A stretch of DNA of 64,000 bases, taken from Kribbella aluminosa. Lineage in GTDB: Bacteria; Actinomycetota; Actinomycetes; Propionibacteriales; Kribbellaceae. The notes beneath the pieces were generated by a model, which saw nothing but the letters and a program-made list of their open reading frames with translations, searched no databases and was not told where the DNA came from. This document shows, piece by piece, positions 51,528-59,593 of the stretch (positions within the stretch are counted from its first letter, which is position 1; each line of letters begins with the position of its first letter). The stretch spans positions 1,798,001-1,862,000 of the forward strand of contig NZ_JAGINT010000002.1 of assembly GCF_017876295.1 (NCBI RefSeq), given 5' to 3'. The position numbers and the translations under genes were made by a program.

Positions 51528-52225
51528 CGCGCGGCCTCCTTCTCCGCCTTCTTGAGCTCGACCGCGAGCTTGTCCAGCTGACGGTCGAGCAGCAGTAGCC
51601 GGGTGCCGTGGATCAGCAGCGCGCAGACACCGGTCGGGATCGCCCAGAGCGCGATGTCGATCGCCTCCAGGTGCAGGCCGTACGTCGTGTCGACGAAGCC
51701 GGTGATCAGCAGGATCGAGCCGATCGCGACGAAGATGTCCTCCCCGAAGAACAGCCCGACGGTGTCGGCGCTGGCCGCGAAGGCCTTGATCTTCTCCTGG
51801 AGTTTCTCCGGGAGCTTGCCGTACCGGCGTTCCGCGGCGCCGGCGGCCATCGGGTGGATCAGCGGGCGGACCGCCTGCGCGGGACCGCCGATGCTGGTCA
51901 GGCCGAGGGCCGCGGTGCCCTGCCGGATCAGCAGGTAGATGGCCAGCAAGCGGCCCGTGGTGAGGACCTTGAGCTTGCTGATCAGCTTGCGGGCCTGGTG
52001 CTGCAGCCCGTAGCGCTCGATCAGCCCGATGACGGGCAGCGTGACGATGAAGACGGTGACGGAGCGGCTGCCGGCGAACCCGTCGCCGAACGCGTCCAGG
52101 ATCTTGACCGGAGACAGGCCGCCGATCAGGCCGGCCACGATCCCGGCCGCGGTGACGACCAGCATCGAGTTGATCCGGAGCGCGAACCCGACGACCACCA
52201 CCGCGATAGCGAGCAGAACCCACAT
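51524..52225 (-). CDS. DUF969-family integral membrane protein
   Basis: This 233-residue membrane protein (MWVLLAIAVVVVGFALRINS at the start, about six spans) has the conserved central segment TSIGGPAQAVRPLIHPMAAG. It is the first gene of the DUF969-DUF979-DUF2891 operon. ATG 52225 has GGGAGGAA upstream on the minus strand; the longer frame to 52303 has no ribosome site. The large inverted repeat at 52285-52319 is in its promoter. Confidence 0.84.
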   Translation of the reverse strand: MWVLLAIAVVVVGFALRINSMLVVTAAGIVAGLIGGLSPVKILDAFGDGFAGSRSVTVFIVTLPVIGLIERYGLQHQARKLISKLKVLTTGRLLAIYLLIRQGTAALGLTSIGGPAQAVRPLIHPMAAGAAERRYGKLPEKLQEKIKAFAASADTVGLFFGEDIFVAIGSILLITGFVDTTYGLHLEAIDIALWAIPTGVCALLIHGTRLLLLDRQLDKLAVELKKAEKEAAR

Positions 52226-52284
52226 GGTTCCTCCCGGGGACGGAACGGGTGTTGCTGAGGGAGATGTTCCGCTCACCCTAAAGA

Positions 52285-52319
52285 TTGTTGAACGATCCTG
52301 CAATGGATCATTCGAACAA
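52285..52319 (-). promoter_or_regulatory. Large inverted repeat upstream of the DUF969 operon
   Basis: TTGTTGAACGATCC (52285-52298), six-base spacer, then GGATCATTCGAACAA (52305-52319): the arms match except for one bulge and one mismatch. It overlaps the stop of the upstream PIN gene and ends 60 bases before the DUF969 start, the spacing of an operator for a dimeric GntR- or MarR-type repressor. It could also act as a terminator for the PIN transcript. Confidence 0.5.
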
Positions 52320-52706
52320 ATTCTCCACCGGCTCGACCGTGACGATGCCCTCGGCCTTGGCCGCGAGGTCCGGATCGACGGTGATCAGCGCGTCCGCCTG
52401 CAGCCGGGTGACCGCGAGGTACTCCGCGTCCCGGAGCGTGTCCCAGTCCTGGTCGCGGGCGATCTTCCACGCCGTCCAGCGGGACACCCGGTCGCCGAGC
52501 GCGCGGATCTTCAGCTCGGTCATCCGGGTGTGCAGCTGCCGCGCGTCCTTCTCGGTACGGGTGCCGAGGCGTACGTCGCGGAGGAGCTGCTCCAGCGCCT
52601 CCGAACGGATCGCCGCAGGGGCGACCAGTTGGTGGTGTGCCGCGACGGCCAGCTCACTGTCGACAAGGTGCAGCAGGGTGGGTGCATCGATCACGTAGCG
52701 CGTCAT
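52308..52706 (-). CDS. PIN-domain protein (VapC-like), no visible antitoxin
   Basis: The 132-residue PIN nuclease-like protein has the first Asp in RYVIDAPTLLHLV, the conserved RDAEYLAVTRLQAD and the last acidic site LITVDPDLAAKA. VapC toxins are Mg-dependent ribonucleases normally encoded directly after a small antitoxin. Here the gene upstream is uracil-DNA glycosylase, with only 15 bases between them, so no antitoxin is encoded beside it. It may be a solitary PIN RNase or a toxin tamed in trans. Confidence 0.75.
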   Translation of the reverse strand: MTRYVIDAPTLLHLVDSELAVAAHHQLVAPAAIRSEALEQLLRDVRLGTRTEKDARQLHTRMTELKIRALGDRVSRWTAWKIARDQDWDTLRDAEYLAVTRLQADALITVDPDLAAKAEGIVTVEPVENLFE

Positions 52707-52721
52707 GCACCTCAGAGTGCC

Positions 52722-53399
52722 CTAAGGGAGGCGCCAGTCCACGGGAGTGGCGCCTTGCTCGGCCAGCAGCGCGTTGACGCGGCTGAACGGGCGGGAGCCG
52801 AAGAAGCCGCGGTCTGCGGACATCGGGCTCGGGTGGGCGCTCTCGACGTACGGCGTACTGCCCAGCATCGGCTTGAGGGTCTGGGCGTCACGGCCCCAGA
52901 GGATCGCGACCAGCGGGCCGCCGCGGTTCACCAGCGCGTGGATCGCCTGCTCGGTGACGGACTCCCAGCCCTTGCCGCGGTGTGCGCCGGACTTCCCGGG
53001 CTGCACGGTGAGCACTCTGTTGAGCATGAGCACGCCCTGGTCGGCCCACGGCGTCAGGTCACCGTTGGACGGAGCCGCAACGCCGACGTCCGCCATCAGC
53101 TCGCGGTAGATGTTCTGCAGACTGCGCGGGATCCGCCGTACGTCGGGAGCCACCGAGAAGCTCAGCCCTACCGGGTGACCCGGCGTCGGGTACGGGTCCT
53201 GGCCGACGACGAGCACCTTCACCTGGGCCAGCGGACGGTGGAACGCACGCAGTACGTTCTCGCCGGCCGGTAGGTATGCCCGGCCTGCAGTGATCTCCCC
53301 GCGCAGGAACTCGCCCATCTGCGCCACAGTGCCTTCAACCGGAGCCAGTGCCTCAGCCCAGTCCGGCGCCACCAGATCCGCCAACGTCTTAGGACTCAC
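52722..53399 (-). CDS. ung: Uracil-DNA glycosylase
   Basis: The 225-residue family 1 UDG has the catalytic water-activating loop VVGQDPYPTPGHPVGLSFS, the uracil-binding region MLNRVLTVQPGKSGAHRGKGW and the minor-groove loop HPSPMSADRGFFGSRPFS. It removes uracil from DNA in base-excision repair. It starts at ATG 53399 and is followed 15 bases later by the PIN gene, possibly one transcript. Length and motifs are complete. Confidence 0.96.
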   Translation of the reverse strand: MSPKTLADLVAPDWAEALAPVEGTVAQMGEFLRGEITAGRAYLPAGENVLRAFHRPLAQVKVLVVGQDPYPTPGHPVGLSFSVAPDVRRIPRSLQNIYRELMADVGVAAPSNGDLTPWADQGVLMLNRVLTVQPGKSGAHRGKGWESVTEQAIHALVNRGGPLVAILWGRDAQTLKPMLGSTPYVESAHPSPMSADRGFFGSRPFSRVNALLAEQGATPVDWRLP

Positions 53400-53505
53400 C
53401 CGCCACAGTCTCGCAGTACTGCGGTTCGCATTGCACCCCGGGTTGTTGCCTGCTGTTCGCGTGTCGCTCGAATGCCGGTGCTGTCACGGACGGTACAAAG
53501 GTCGC

Positions 53506-53535
53506 GGCCCCGCAAAGGTATGAGCTTGCGGGGCC
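53506..53535 (-). terminator. Strong hairpin downstream of the DUF1990 relic
   Basis: GGCCCCGCAA (53506-53515) pairs perfectly with TTGCGGGGCC (53526-53535) across a 10-base loop. It lies just beyond the DUF1990 stop on the minus strand, insulating ung. Confidence 0.6.
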
Positions 53536-53539
53536 TTTG

Positions 53540-53973
53540 CTATGCGGACAGTCGGCGGAGGGCTGCGGCGTAGCGGGTGGCTGCGCAGTACTGGGCCTTA
53601 CGGGTGACAGGGCCCGCAAGACGTGTGTACCAGCTGGCGGGGCGGCTGTATGCGCGGATGGCGACGTACACACCGTCTGCGGCGCGTGCGACGAGGAAGG
53701 ACTCCTCGCCGGACTCCGGGTGGCCTTGCAGCGTCCCGTAGGCGAAGCCGATGCGGTCCGGTTCGTTGACGGTCCAGACCGACGCGACAGGGGACAGGAA
53801 TGCCCAGCCGGCTTCGGAGTCGCTTGCTGAGGAGCCCTGGCCCCAGTAGCCCGAGGGAGTTGGTGCCGACTCGAGGTGGTGCGCCGGTGGTAGCCCTCCG
53901 GCGTCTCGTCGTACTGCGTGCACCCCACCTCGTCGTACGTGAACCGCAACCCCGCCAGGTCATCCAGCTTCAT
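53540..53973 (-). pseudogene. DUF1990-family gene with a frameshift
   Basis: The start at ATG 53973 encodes MKLDDLAGLRFTYDEVGCTQ, the usual DUF1990 N-terminus. After EGYH (about base 53895) the frame shifts, and the family's C-terminal blocks (GFAYGTLQGHPESGEESFLV, AIRAYSRPASWYTRLAGPV) are found in the next frame to the stop at 53540. The protein as written would be wrong from residue 33. Function of the family is unknown. It is directly coupled to a deleted yndJ gene upstream. Confidence 0.75.
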
Positions 53974-54239
53974 CAGGCCCCTCCCGTCGCATCGCCAGTA
54001 CGCCACACGACGCAAAGCCAACCGCATTCGCCACGCCATGTGTGGCAACCATCCACCGCAACGATCGACGCCAGCACGATCGACACCACGCCACGGGGTA
54101 GCCACAGCGACACCGCGCCCGGAACGGCGAACGCGAACCACCAGCGGGTGCTGGTGGTTCGCGTCGGGTGCAGAGTGAGGCCGAGGGGTACGACGATGAG
54201 CATGCCCAGGCTCACCACCGCCTGGACGAGGAGGATCAA
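53960..54239 (-). pseudogene. yndJ-like membrane protein gene with a large internal deletion
   Basis: From TTG 54239, which overlaps the LCP stop, the frame encodes the N-terminal membrane region of a YndJ-type protein (LVQAVVSLGMLIVVPLGLTL, FAVPGAVSLWLPRGVVSIVL). After about 65 residues the sequence jumps: in a shifted frame HGVANAVGFASCGVLAMRRE looks like the normal C-terminus of this family, ending inside the DUF1990 start. Most of a normally several-hundred-residue protein is missing, so the gene is dead by deletion. Confidence 0.65.
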
Positions 54240-55255
54240 CTGGTCTTCAGGCCGCTGGTCTTGTCCTGCTTGATGGCGTCGAAGAGCGCCGTGGCCTTGG
54301 TCGTGTCCCACTTCACCGCGACGCCCCGGCCGCAGCACAGCTGGTAGTTGTCGTTGCTGGTCGGAACAGTCAGCGTCACGCCGCCGCTACCGGAGATCGC
54401 CCGCATGCCGTTCGCGAACCGGACAAAGTCCAGCAGGCCCATGCCCTTGTCCACGGTCAGCGCGTCGACACCCTTGGTCGCGACGTTGTAGTACCGGATC
54501 GGGTTCAGGAACGTCCCCGGCGAGCTGGCCTTCTTCGCGATCGCGCCGACCATCTGCCGCTGCCGCTCGACCCGGCCGAAGTCGTTCTTGCCGTCCGCGT
54601 GCCGGGACCGCACGTACCCGAGCGCCGTCGGGCCGTCGAGCTGCTGGCAGCCGGCCGGCAGGTTGATGTGCGCAAGCTTGTCGTTCATTGCCTTCGGCAA
54701 GCACATGTTGATGCCGCCGATGCTGTCGATGACCGAGGCGAAGCCGCCGAAGCCGACCTCGACGTAGTGGTCGATCCGCAGCCCGGTGACGCTCTCGATG
54801 GTCTGGATCAGCAGCGCCGGGCTCTTGCCGAAGGCGGCGTTGATCTTCTGCCGGCCGTTGGTGCCGGGGATGTTGACCGCGCTGTCCCGCGGGATGCTGA
54901 TCAGCACCGTCGGCCCGGACTTCGGGACGTGCATCAGCATGATCGAGTCGGTCCGCGGCGGCCCGGCGTTGCCGCCGGTGTGCAGCTTCGCGCGCTCGGC
55001 GCGGGTGAGGTTGTCCCGGGCGTCCGACCCGACCATCAGGTACGTCGTCCCCGGGGTCGCGGCCGGCCGGGCGCCGGTCGGCATCGCGTCGATCTTGCCG
55101 ATCTGGCTCCACGCGTAGAGCGGGACCGCGATCAGCATCAGAACGAACAGCAGGACGATCAGTCCGACGGTCCGGAGCAACCAGTTGCGCCGCTTCTTGG
55201 GGCGGCGCGGCGGCGGGTTCGCGGTTCGCGGGTCGAGGCGCTGCGTTTCACTCAT
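54236..55255 (-). CDS. LytR-CpsA-Psr (LCP) family cell-wall glycopolymer transferase
   Basis: The 339-residue type II membrane protein has a basic cytoplasmic N-terminus, one span (TVGLIVLLFVLMLIAVPLYA) and an extracellular LCP domain with the conserved TYLMVGSDARD, SIPRDSAVNIPG, KINAAF and YVRSRHADGKNDFGRVERQR blocks, whose Arg/Asp residues bind the polyprenyl pyrophosphate. It attaches teichoic-type or polysaccharide polymers to peptidoglycan. ATG 55255 preferred over GTG 55261. The stop overlaps the yndJ relic. Confidence 0.93.
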   Translation of the reverse strand: MSETQRLDPRTANPPPRRPKKRRNWLLRTVGLIVLLFVLMLIAVPLYAWSQIGKIDAMPTGARPAATPGTTYLMVGSDARDNLTRAERAKLHTGGNAGPPRTDSIMLMHVPKSGPTVLISIPRDSAVNIPGTNGRQKINAAFGKSPALLIQTIESVTGLRIDHYVEVGFGGFASVIDSIGGINMCLPKAMNDKLAHINLPAGCQQLDGPTALGYVRSRHADGKNDFGRVERQRQMVGAIAKKASSPGTFLNPIRYYNVATKGVDALTVDKGMGLLDFVRFANGMRAISGSGGVTLTVPTSNDNYQLCCGRGVAVKWDTTKATALFDAIKQDKTSGLKTS

Positions 55256-55590
55256 AGCCACGACCGTATCGGTGCCTGGCCCTGGAACACGTCACCCCAG
55301 TGAATGGTTTTACACGTCGGAAAGTCGATGGCGCCTCCTTCAAAGGGAGGAAATCCGCCCCGGGATCGAACCGGAGCGCCGGAAGCGGATCGGCGACATC
55401 CCCACTCTGGCAGTGAACAAACGACTGAAGTACGCCGGGTCCCCGCCCCCGCCGGCCGCGCGACCACGCTCGCCAGAGCCTCGTCCTCGGCAAGCAAAAC
55501 CTTTGCACAGCTGAGTCTGGTGGTCAGGAGTCCAAGAGGTGGGTTCAGGTGTCCATTCTGTTCGGGGCTGGACGCTGCTGGAATGGACGG
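55256..55590. other. 335-base divergent intergenic region
   Basis: Between the LCP gene (minus) and the dioxygenase-like gene (plus). It holds a small hairpin CCTCC/GGAGG at 55334-55350, and an inverted repeat GTCCATTC (55551-55558) / GAATGGAC (55581-55588) ending two bases before the chosen GTG at 55591. No coding region is convincing; the 55551-55588 repeat is likely regulatory. Confidence 0.5.
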
Positions 55591-56376
55591 GTGCTGACGT
55601 CTAACGGATATGTGCTGGATGAGCGGCGGCTGGGTGAGCTGGTCGCGGTGCCGGAGGGAGACCGTGGGGATCGGGGGTTGCTCCGGGCGCGGCTGCAGCG
55701 GGACGGGTACCTGTACCTGACAGGGCTGCTGGATCCTGCCACGGTGTCGGCGTTCCGGGAGTACTACTTCGAGTTGACGGGTGCTGCCGCGGACAGGGCG
55801 TCGTACCGGAAGGTGCTGTTCGAGGAGATCGTGCCGGGGCCGGAGTACGCGGCCTTCTGTACGCAGCCGGCGCTGAAGGACTGGTTCGAGTGGTTCCTGG
55901 GCGGGGAGCCGTTCCTGCACCGGCGGAAGATCATCCGGCAGACGGCGCCGGGTGAGAACGGCATCGGTACGGCGACCCAGGCGCACTACGACCTCGTGTA
56001 CCTGCGAGAGGGGAGCGACCACGTGCTGTCGGCGTGGATCCCGCTGGGCGACTGCCCGGTCAGCCGCGGCGGCCTGACGTACCTGGAGGGCAGTCACCAC
56101 CGCGTGCTCGCCGAAGAGGCGGCCGGCCGGCTGAAACGACCGGCGGCGTCCATCACCGCGGACCTGCCCGCGCTGGCCACGGAGTACGACGCCAACTGGC
56201 TGGTCGCGAACTATCGGGCCGGGGACGTCGTCGTACACACCGCACACACTGTCCATGCGGCGCTCGACAACGTGTCCGACGACATGCGGCTGTCCACCGA
56301 CATCCGGTACCAGCGTGCCGACGACGCCGTCGACACCCGCTGGCAGCAGCACTGGCACGACCGCGACGGCCTCTGA
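55591..56376 (+). CDS. Phytanoyl-CoA-dioxygenase-like Fe(II)/2-oxoglutarate oxygenase
   Basis: The 261-residue double-stranded beta-helix protein has the iron triad as HYDLVYLREG (His-x-Asp) at about residues 132-141 and a distal His in VVVHTAHTVHAAL. The C-terminal Arg expected to bind 2-oxoglutarate is in DDMRLSTDIRY. It hydroxylates an unknown small molecule. GTG 55591 begins the conserved LTSNGYVLDERRLGEL start; GTG 55549 would add 14 residues read through the inverted repeat, which looks like control DNA. Confidence 0.82.
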   Translation: MLTSNGYVLDERRLGELVAVPEGDRGDRGLLRARLQRDGYLYLTGLLDPATVSAFREYYFELTGAAADRASYRKVLFEEIVPGPEYAAFCTQPALKDWFEWFLGGEPFLHRRKIIRQTAPGENGIGTATQAHYDLVYLREGSDHVLSAWIPLGDCPVSRGGLTYLEGSHHRVLAEEAAGRLKRPAASITADLPALATEYDANWLVANYRAGDVVVHTAHTVHAALDNVSDDMRLSTDIRYQRADDAVDTRWQQHWHDRDGL

Positions 56377-56392
56377 CGGACATCTTCTCGCT

Positions 56393-56411
56393 AACGACAA
56401 TCATTTCGGTT
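56393..56411 (+). promoter_or_regulatory. Weak Zur-like palindrome before the HU gene
   Basis: AACGACAATCATTTCGGTT has the AATCATTT core of zinc-uptake-regulator boxes and partial symmetry (13 of 19 positions). It lies 40 bases before the HU start. Only suggestive. Confidence 0.25.
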
Positions 56412-56451
56412 AAGGTGGGCGCGGAAGTGCGAACCGAGTCTGAGGAGAGTC

Positions 56452-56733
56452 GTGAACCGGAACGAACTGATCAGCGGCGTGGCGGAGAAAGCGGGTATCC
56501 CGCGGAACCAGGCCGAGAAGGTCCTCGACGCGCTCGGCGACGTGGTCACCGAGGCCGTCCAGCGCGGTGAGAAGGTGTCGCTGACCGGCCTGCTCAGTAT
56601 CGAGCGGGTGCTGCGCGCGCCGCGGACCGGCCGGAACCCGCAGACCGGTGAGCCGCTGAACATCCCGGCCGGGTACTCCGTGCGGCTGTCCTGCGGGAGC
56701 CGGCTGAAGGCCGCCGCGCGCGCCGGACGCTGA
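56452..56733 (+). CDS. hup: HU-family DNA-binding protein, short form
   Basis: The 93-residue histone-like protein starts NRNELISGVAEKAGIPRNQA and has the flexible-arm region GRNPQTGEPLNIPAGYSVRL, which inserts into the minor groove. It lacks the long Lys/Ala tail of actinobacterial HupB/HupS, ending RLKAAARAGR, so it corresponds to the short HupA-like form. The GTG 56452 start follows GAGGAGAG. The dimer bends and compacts DNA. Confidence 0.92.
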   Translation: MNRNELISGVAEKAGIPRNQAEKVLDALGDVVTEAVQRGEKVSLTGLLSIERVLRAPRTGRNPQTGEPLNIPAGYSVRLSCGSRLKAAARAGR

Positions 56734-56832
56734 CCCGCCGGCTTGTCCACAAGCAGGCGATACCGGTCCCTGGCAGTTCGCGAAACGGGTATGTTCGCTG
56801 GCAGTAACTCCACTCGCGACAAGGGGCCAGGG

Positions 56833-58776
56833 ATGACAGCAGGAATCGACGGGTCGGCCGCGGCGCGACCGCAGGACGATCTGTACCGGTTCGTGAACGG
56901 GGCGTGGCTGGCGGAGCACGAGATCCCGGCGGACAAGGCGATCCACGGCGCGTTCCACGCGCTCTGGGACACCGCCGAGCAGGATGTCCGCGCGATCGTC
57001 GAGAAGACCGTCGCGGCCGGGCATCCGGACGGCAGCGAGCCGCGGAAGATCGCCGACCTCTACACCAGCTTCATGGACACCGAGACGATCGAGCGGCTGG
57101 GCGCCGGGCCGATCGCCGACCAGCTCGCGCTGGTGCAGGCCGTCACCGACGCTGCCGGGCTGGTGGCGGTGCTCGGGCAGCTCGAGCTGCAGGCCGTGCC
57201 GGGGGTCTTCCACTACTGGGTCGACGCCGACGCCAAGCAGTCCGACCGGAACATCGTGCACCTGACCCAGGGCGGCCTCAGCCTGCCCGACGAGTCGTAC
57301 TACCGCGAGGACGCCTTCGCCGAGATCCGGACGGCGTACGTCGCGCACGTGGCGAAGCTGCTCGAGCTGGCCGGCATCGCGGATCCGGCCGGGGCCGCGG
57401 AGCGGATCCTCGAGCTGGAGACCCGGATCGCCGGCGCGCACTGGGACCGGGTGAAGGAGCGGGACGTCCAGCTCACCTACAACAAGCTCGACCGGGCCGG
57501 GCTGGACGAGCTCACGCCGGGCTTCGACTGGGCGAGCTGGCTGGCCGGTGCCGGCGTACCGGAGGACGCGTTCGCCGAGGTCGTCGTCCGGGAACCGGAC
57601 TTCCTGACCGCCGCGGCCGGCGCGCTGCGGGAGGTCGACGTCGACCGGTGGAAGGAGTGGCTGAGCTGGCGGATCGTGCACAGCGCCGCGCCGCTGCTGA
57701 GCCAGGCGTTCGTCGACGAGAACTTCGCCTTCTACGGCCGGACGCTGACCGGTGCGCCGGAGCTGCGGGACCGCTGGAAGCGTGGCGTCGGCGCGGTCGA
57801 GCAGGCGCTCGGTGAGGCGCTCGGCAAGCTGTACGTCGCGGAGCACTTCCCGCCGGACGCCAAGGCCCGGATGGTCGAGCTCGTGCAGAACCTGGTCGCC
57901 GCCTACCGGCAGCGGATCGAGGCGCTGGACTGGATGGGCCCGGAGACCCGGCAGCGGGCGCTCGAGAAGCTCGGCACGTTCGTGCCGAAGATCGGCTACC
58001 CGGACGAGTGGAAGGACTACTCGGCGCTCGAGATCGACCCGACCGACCTGTTCGGAAACGTCCGCCGTTCGGTCGCGGTGGAGACCGCACGGGACCTCGA
58101 CAAGCTCGGCAAGCCGGTCGACCGGAACGAGTGGCGGATGACGCCGCAGACCGTGAACGCGTACTACAACCCGCGGATGAACGAGATCGTCTTCCCGGCC
58201 GGCATCCTGCAGCCGCCGTTCTTCGGGCTGGACGCCGACGACGCCACCAACTACGGCGCGATCGGCGCGGTGATCGGCCACGAGATCGGCCACGGCTTCG
58301 ACGACCAGGGCTCGCGGTACGACGCCGACGGCAACCTGAACGACTGGTGGACCGACGAGGACCGCGCCGCCTTCGAGCAGCGCACCGACAAGCTCGTCGC
58401 GCAGTACGGCGTCCTCGAGCCGGCCGAGACCCCCGGCCAGAAGGTCAACGGCAAACTCACCCTCGGGGAGAACATCGGCGACCTGGGCGGCCTGTCGATC
58501 GCGTACGTCGCCTACCAGCTCTCCCTGGACGGCACCGAGCCGGACGAGGAGATCCAGGCCGGCGCCGAGCGCTTCTTCGCGGCCTGGGCCCACGCCTGGG
58601 CGACCAAGACCCGCCCCGAGGAGGCCGCCCGCCGCCTGACCATCGACCCGCACTCACCGCCGGAGTTCCGCTGCAACGCGGTGGTCAAGAACATCGACGT
58701 GTTCCACACCACCTACAAAACCACCGAGACCGACGCCATGTGGCTCGCTCCCGAAGACCGAGTCCGCATCTGGTGA
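56833..58776 (+). CDS. M13-family (neprilysin/PepO-like) zinc metallopeptidase
   Basis: This 647-residue M13 peptidase has the zinc motif AVIGHEIGHGFDDQG (His-Glu-x-x-His), the third ligand in GENIGDLGG (Glu-x-x-x-Asp) and NAYYNPRMNEIVFPAGILQP upstream, with C-terminal FRCNAVVKNIDVF and Trp end, all characteristic. No signal peptide, so it is a cytoplasmic PepO-type oligopeptidase. ATG 56833 follows AAGGGG; the open frame to 56743 lacks conservation. It is transcribed alone. Confidence 0.95.
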   Translation: MTAGIDGSAAARPQDDLYRFVNGAWLAEHEIPADKAIHGAFHALWDTAEQDVRAIVEKTVAAGHPDGSEPRKIADLYTSFMDTETIERLGAGPIADQLALVQAVTDAAGLVAVLGQLELQAVPGVFHYWVDADAKQSDRNIVHLTQGGLSLPDESYYREDAFAEIRTAYVAHVAKLLELAGIADPAGAAERILELETRIAGAHWDRVKERDVQLTYNKLDRAGLDELTPGFDWASWLAGAGVPEDAFAEVVVREPDFLTAAAGALREVDVDRWKEWLSWRIVHSAAPLLSQAFVDENFAFYGRTLTGAPELRDRWKRGVGAVEQALGEALGKLYVAEHFPPDAKARMVELVQNLVAAYRQRIEALDWMGPETRQRALEKLGTFVPKIGYPDEWKDYSALEIDPTDLFGNVRRSVAVETARDLDKLGKPVDRNEWRMTPQTVNAYYNPRMNEIVFPAGILQPPFFGLDADDATNYGAIGAVIGHEIGHGFDDQGSRYDADGNLNDWWTDEDRAAFEQRTDKLVAQYGVLEPAETPGQKVNGKLTLGENIGDLGGLSIAYVAYQLSLDGTEPDEEIQAGAERFFAAWAHAWATKTRPEEAARRLTIDPHSPPEFRCNAVVKNIDVFHTTYKTTETDAMWLAPEDRVRIW

Positions 58777-58887
58777 CCCCCACCCGCCGCATGCCGGCCG
58801 CCACGTGATCGTCCAGCGGTTTCAGCGGGCAATGCCGACGTCGCCTGGGAAGTGCGCTGAGACGTGTCCGCCGACCTCTTCCGGGGC

Positions 58888-58930
58888 TTGGCAACAACAT
58901 TTGTCCCCGAAACTGGGTACAATCGTTGCA
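58888..58930 (+). promoter_or_regulatory. Promoter/operator of the AbiE pair
   Basis: TACAAT at 58918-58923 is a good -10, seven bases before the antitoxin ATG, so the transcript is leaderless or nearly so. Flanking it, GGCAACAACATTTGT (58890-58904) and ACAATCGTTGC (58919-58929) form an imperfect inverted repeat, like the sites used by AbiEi antitoxins for autorepression. Confidence 0.42.
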
Positions 58931-59593
58931 ATGGCTGATTCGACCCTGGTGCGGCTCGGCTCCATCGCGGAACGTCGGTGGGGCCTGGTCACCACTGCCC
59001 AGGCCGAGGACGCGGGCGTTTCCCGCAAGCAGCTCTCCCGGATGGCGTCGGCTGGTGCGATCGAGCGTGTGGCACAGGGGGTGTACCGCATGGCGGGAGC
59101 GCCGCCGCAGGATCACGAGGCGATCTACGCGACCTGGCTGGCCCTTGGCGGAGCCGCGGCGCCCCGCACCACGGAAGGTGTGGCATCGATCGTGGCGGCC
59201 GGCGTCACGGCGGCGATCGTTCATGATGCCGGTGACTTCTTCCTGGACGGCTTCGACTTCATGGTGCCTGCACGCAAGGGCTCGCGCCTTCGTGGGGTGC
59301 GTCTGCGCGTCCGGCGGCTGACCCGTGACGAGGTGATCCCCGTCGATGGACTTCCCACCCTGACCGTCGAGCGAACGATCGCGGATCTGGTCGAGCTCGG
59401 GATCGACCTGTCTTTGGTCGCCGGCGCCGTCGGTGACACGGTGCGCGCCAACAAACTGGTGGCCCCCGACCGGCTCGCGTCCTACCTCGACCCCATCGCG
59501 GCGCGGCGCCGGGGCGACGGCAGATCCCTGGCAAACGACCTGTTCGAGCTGGCTGGCGTGAGCCCGGAAGGCTGGGACCATGACCGAGCATGA
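58931..59593 (+). CDS. abiEi: Type IV toxin-antitoxin system AbiEi-family antitoxin
   Basis: The 220-residue antitoxin has an N-terminal winged helix (GLVTTAQAEDAGVSRKQLSRM) and the AbiEi pattern AIERVAQGVYRMAGAP, then a C-terminal domain with LPTLTVERTIADLVELG. AbiEi represses its own operon and counteracts the AbiEii nucleotidyltransferase toxin without direct binding. ATG 58931 immediately follows a -10-like TACAAT. The 3' end overlaps the toxin gene by 14 bases, the usual arrangement. Confidence 0.87.
   Translation: MADSTLVRLGSIAERRWGLVTTAQAEDAGVSRKQLSRMASAGAIERVAQGVYRMAGAPPQDHEAIYATWLALGGAAAPRTTEGVASIVAAGVTAAIVHDAGDFFLDGFDFMVPARKGSRLRGVRLRVRRLTRDEVIPVDGLPTLTVERTIADLVELGIDLSLVAGAVGDTVRANKLVAPDRLASYLDPIAARRRGDGRSLANDLFELAGVSPEGWDHDRA

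Noticed and set aside
55345..55395. A tRNA-like T-arm (on the minus strand CCGG-TTCGATC-CCGG)
   Set aside because: No matching acceptor, D or anticodon arms can be folded around it, so it is not a tRNA gene.
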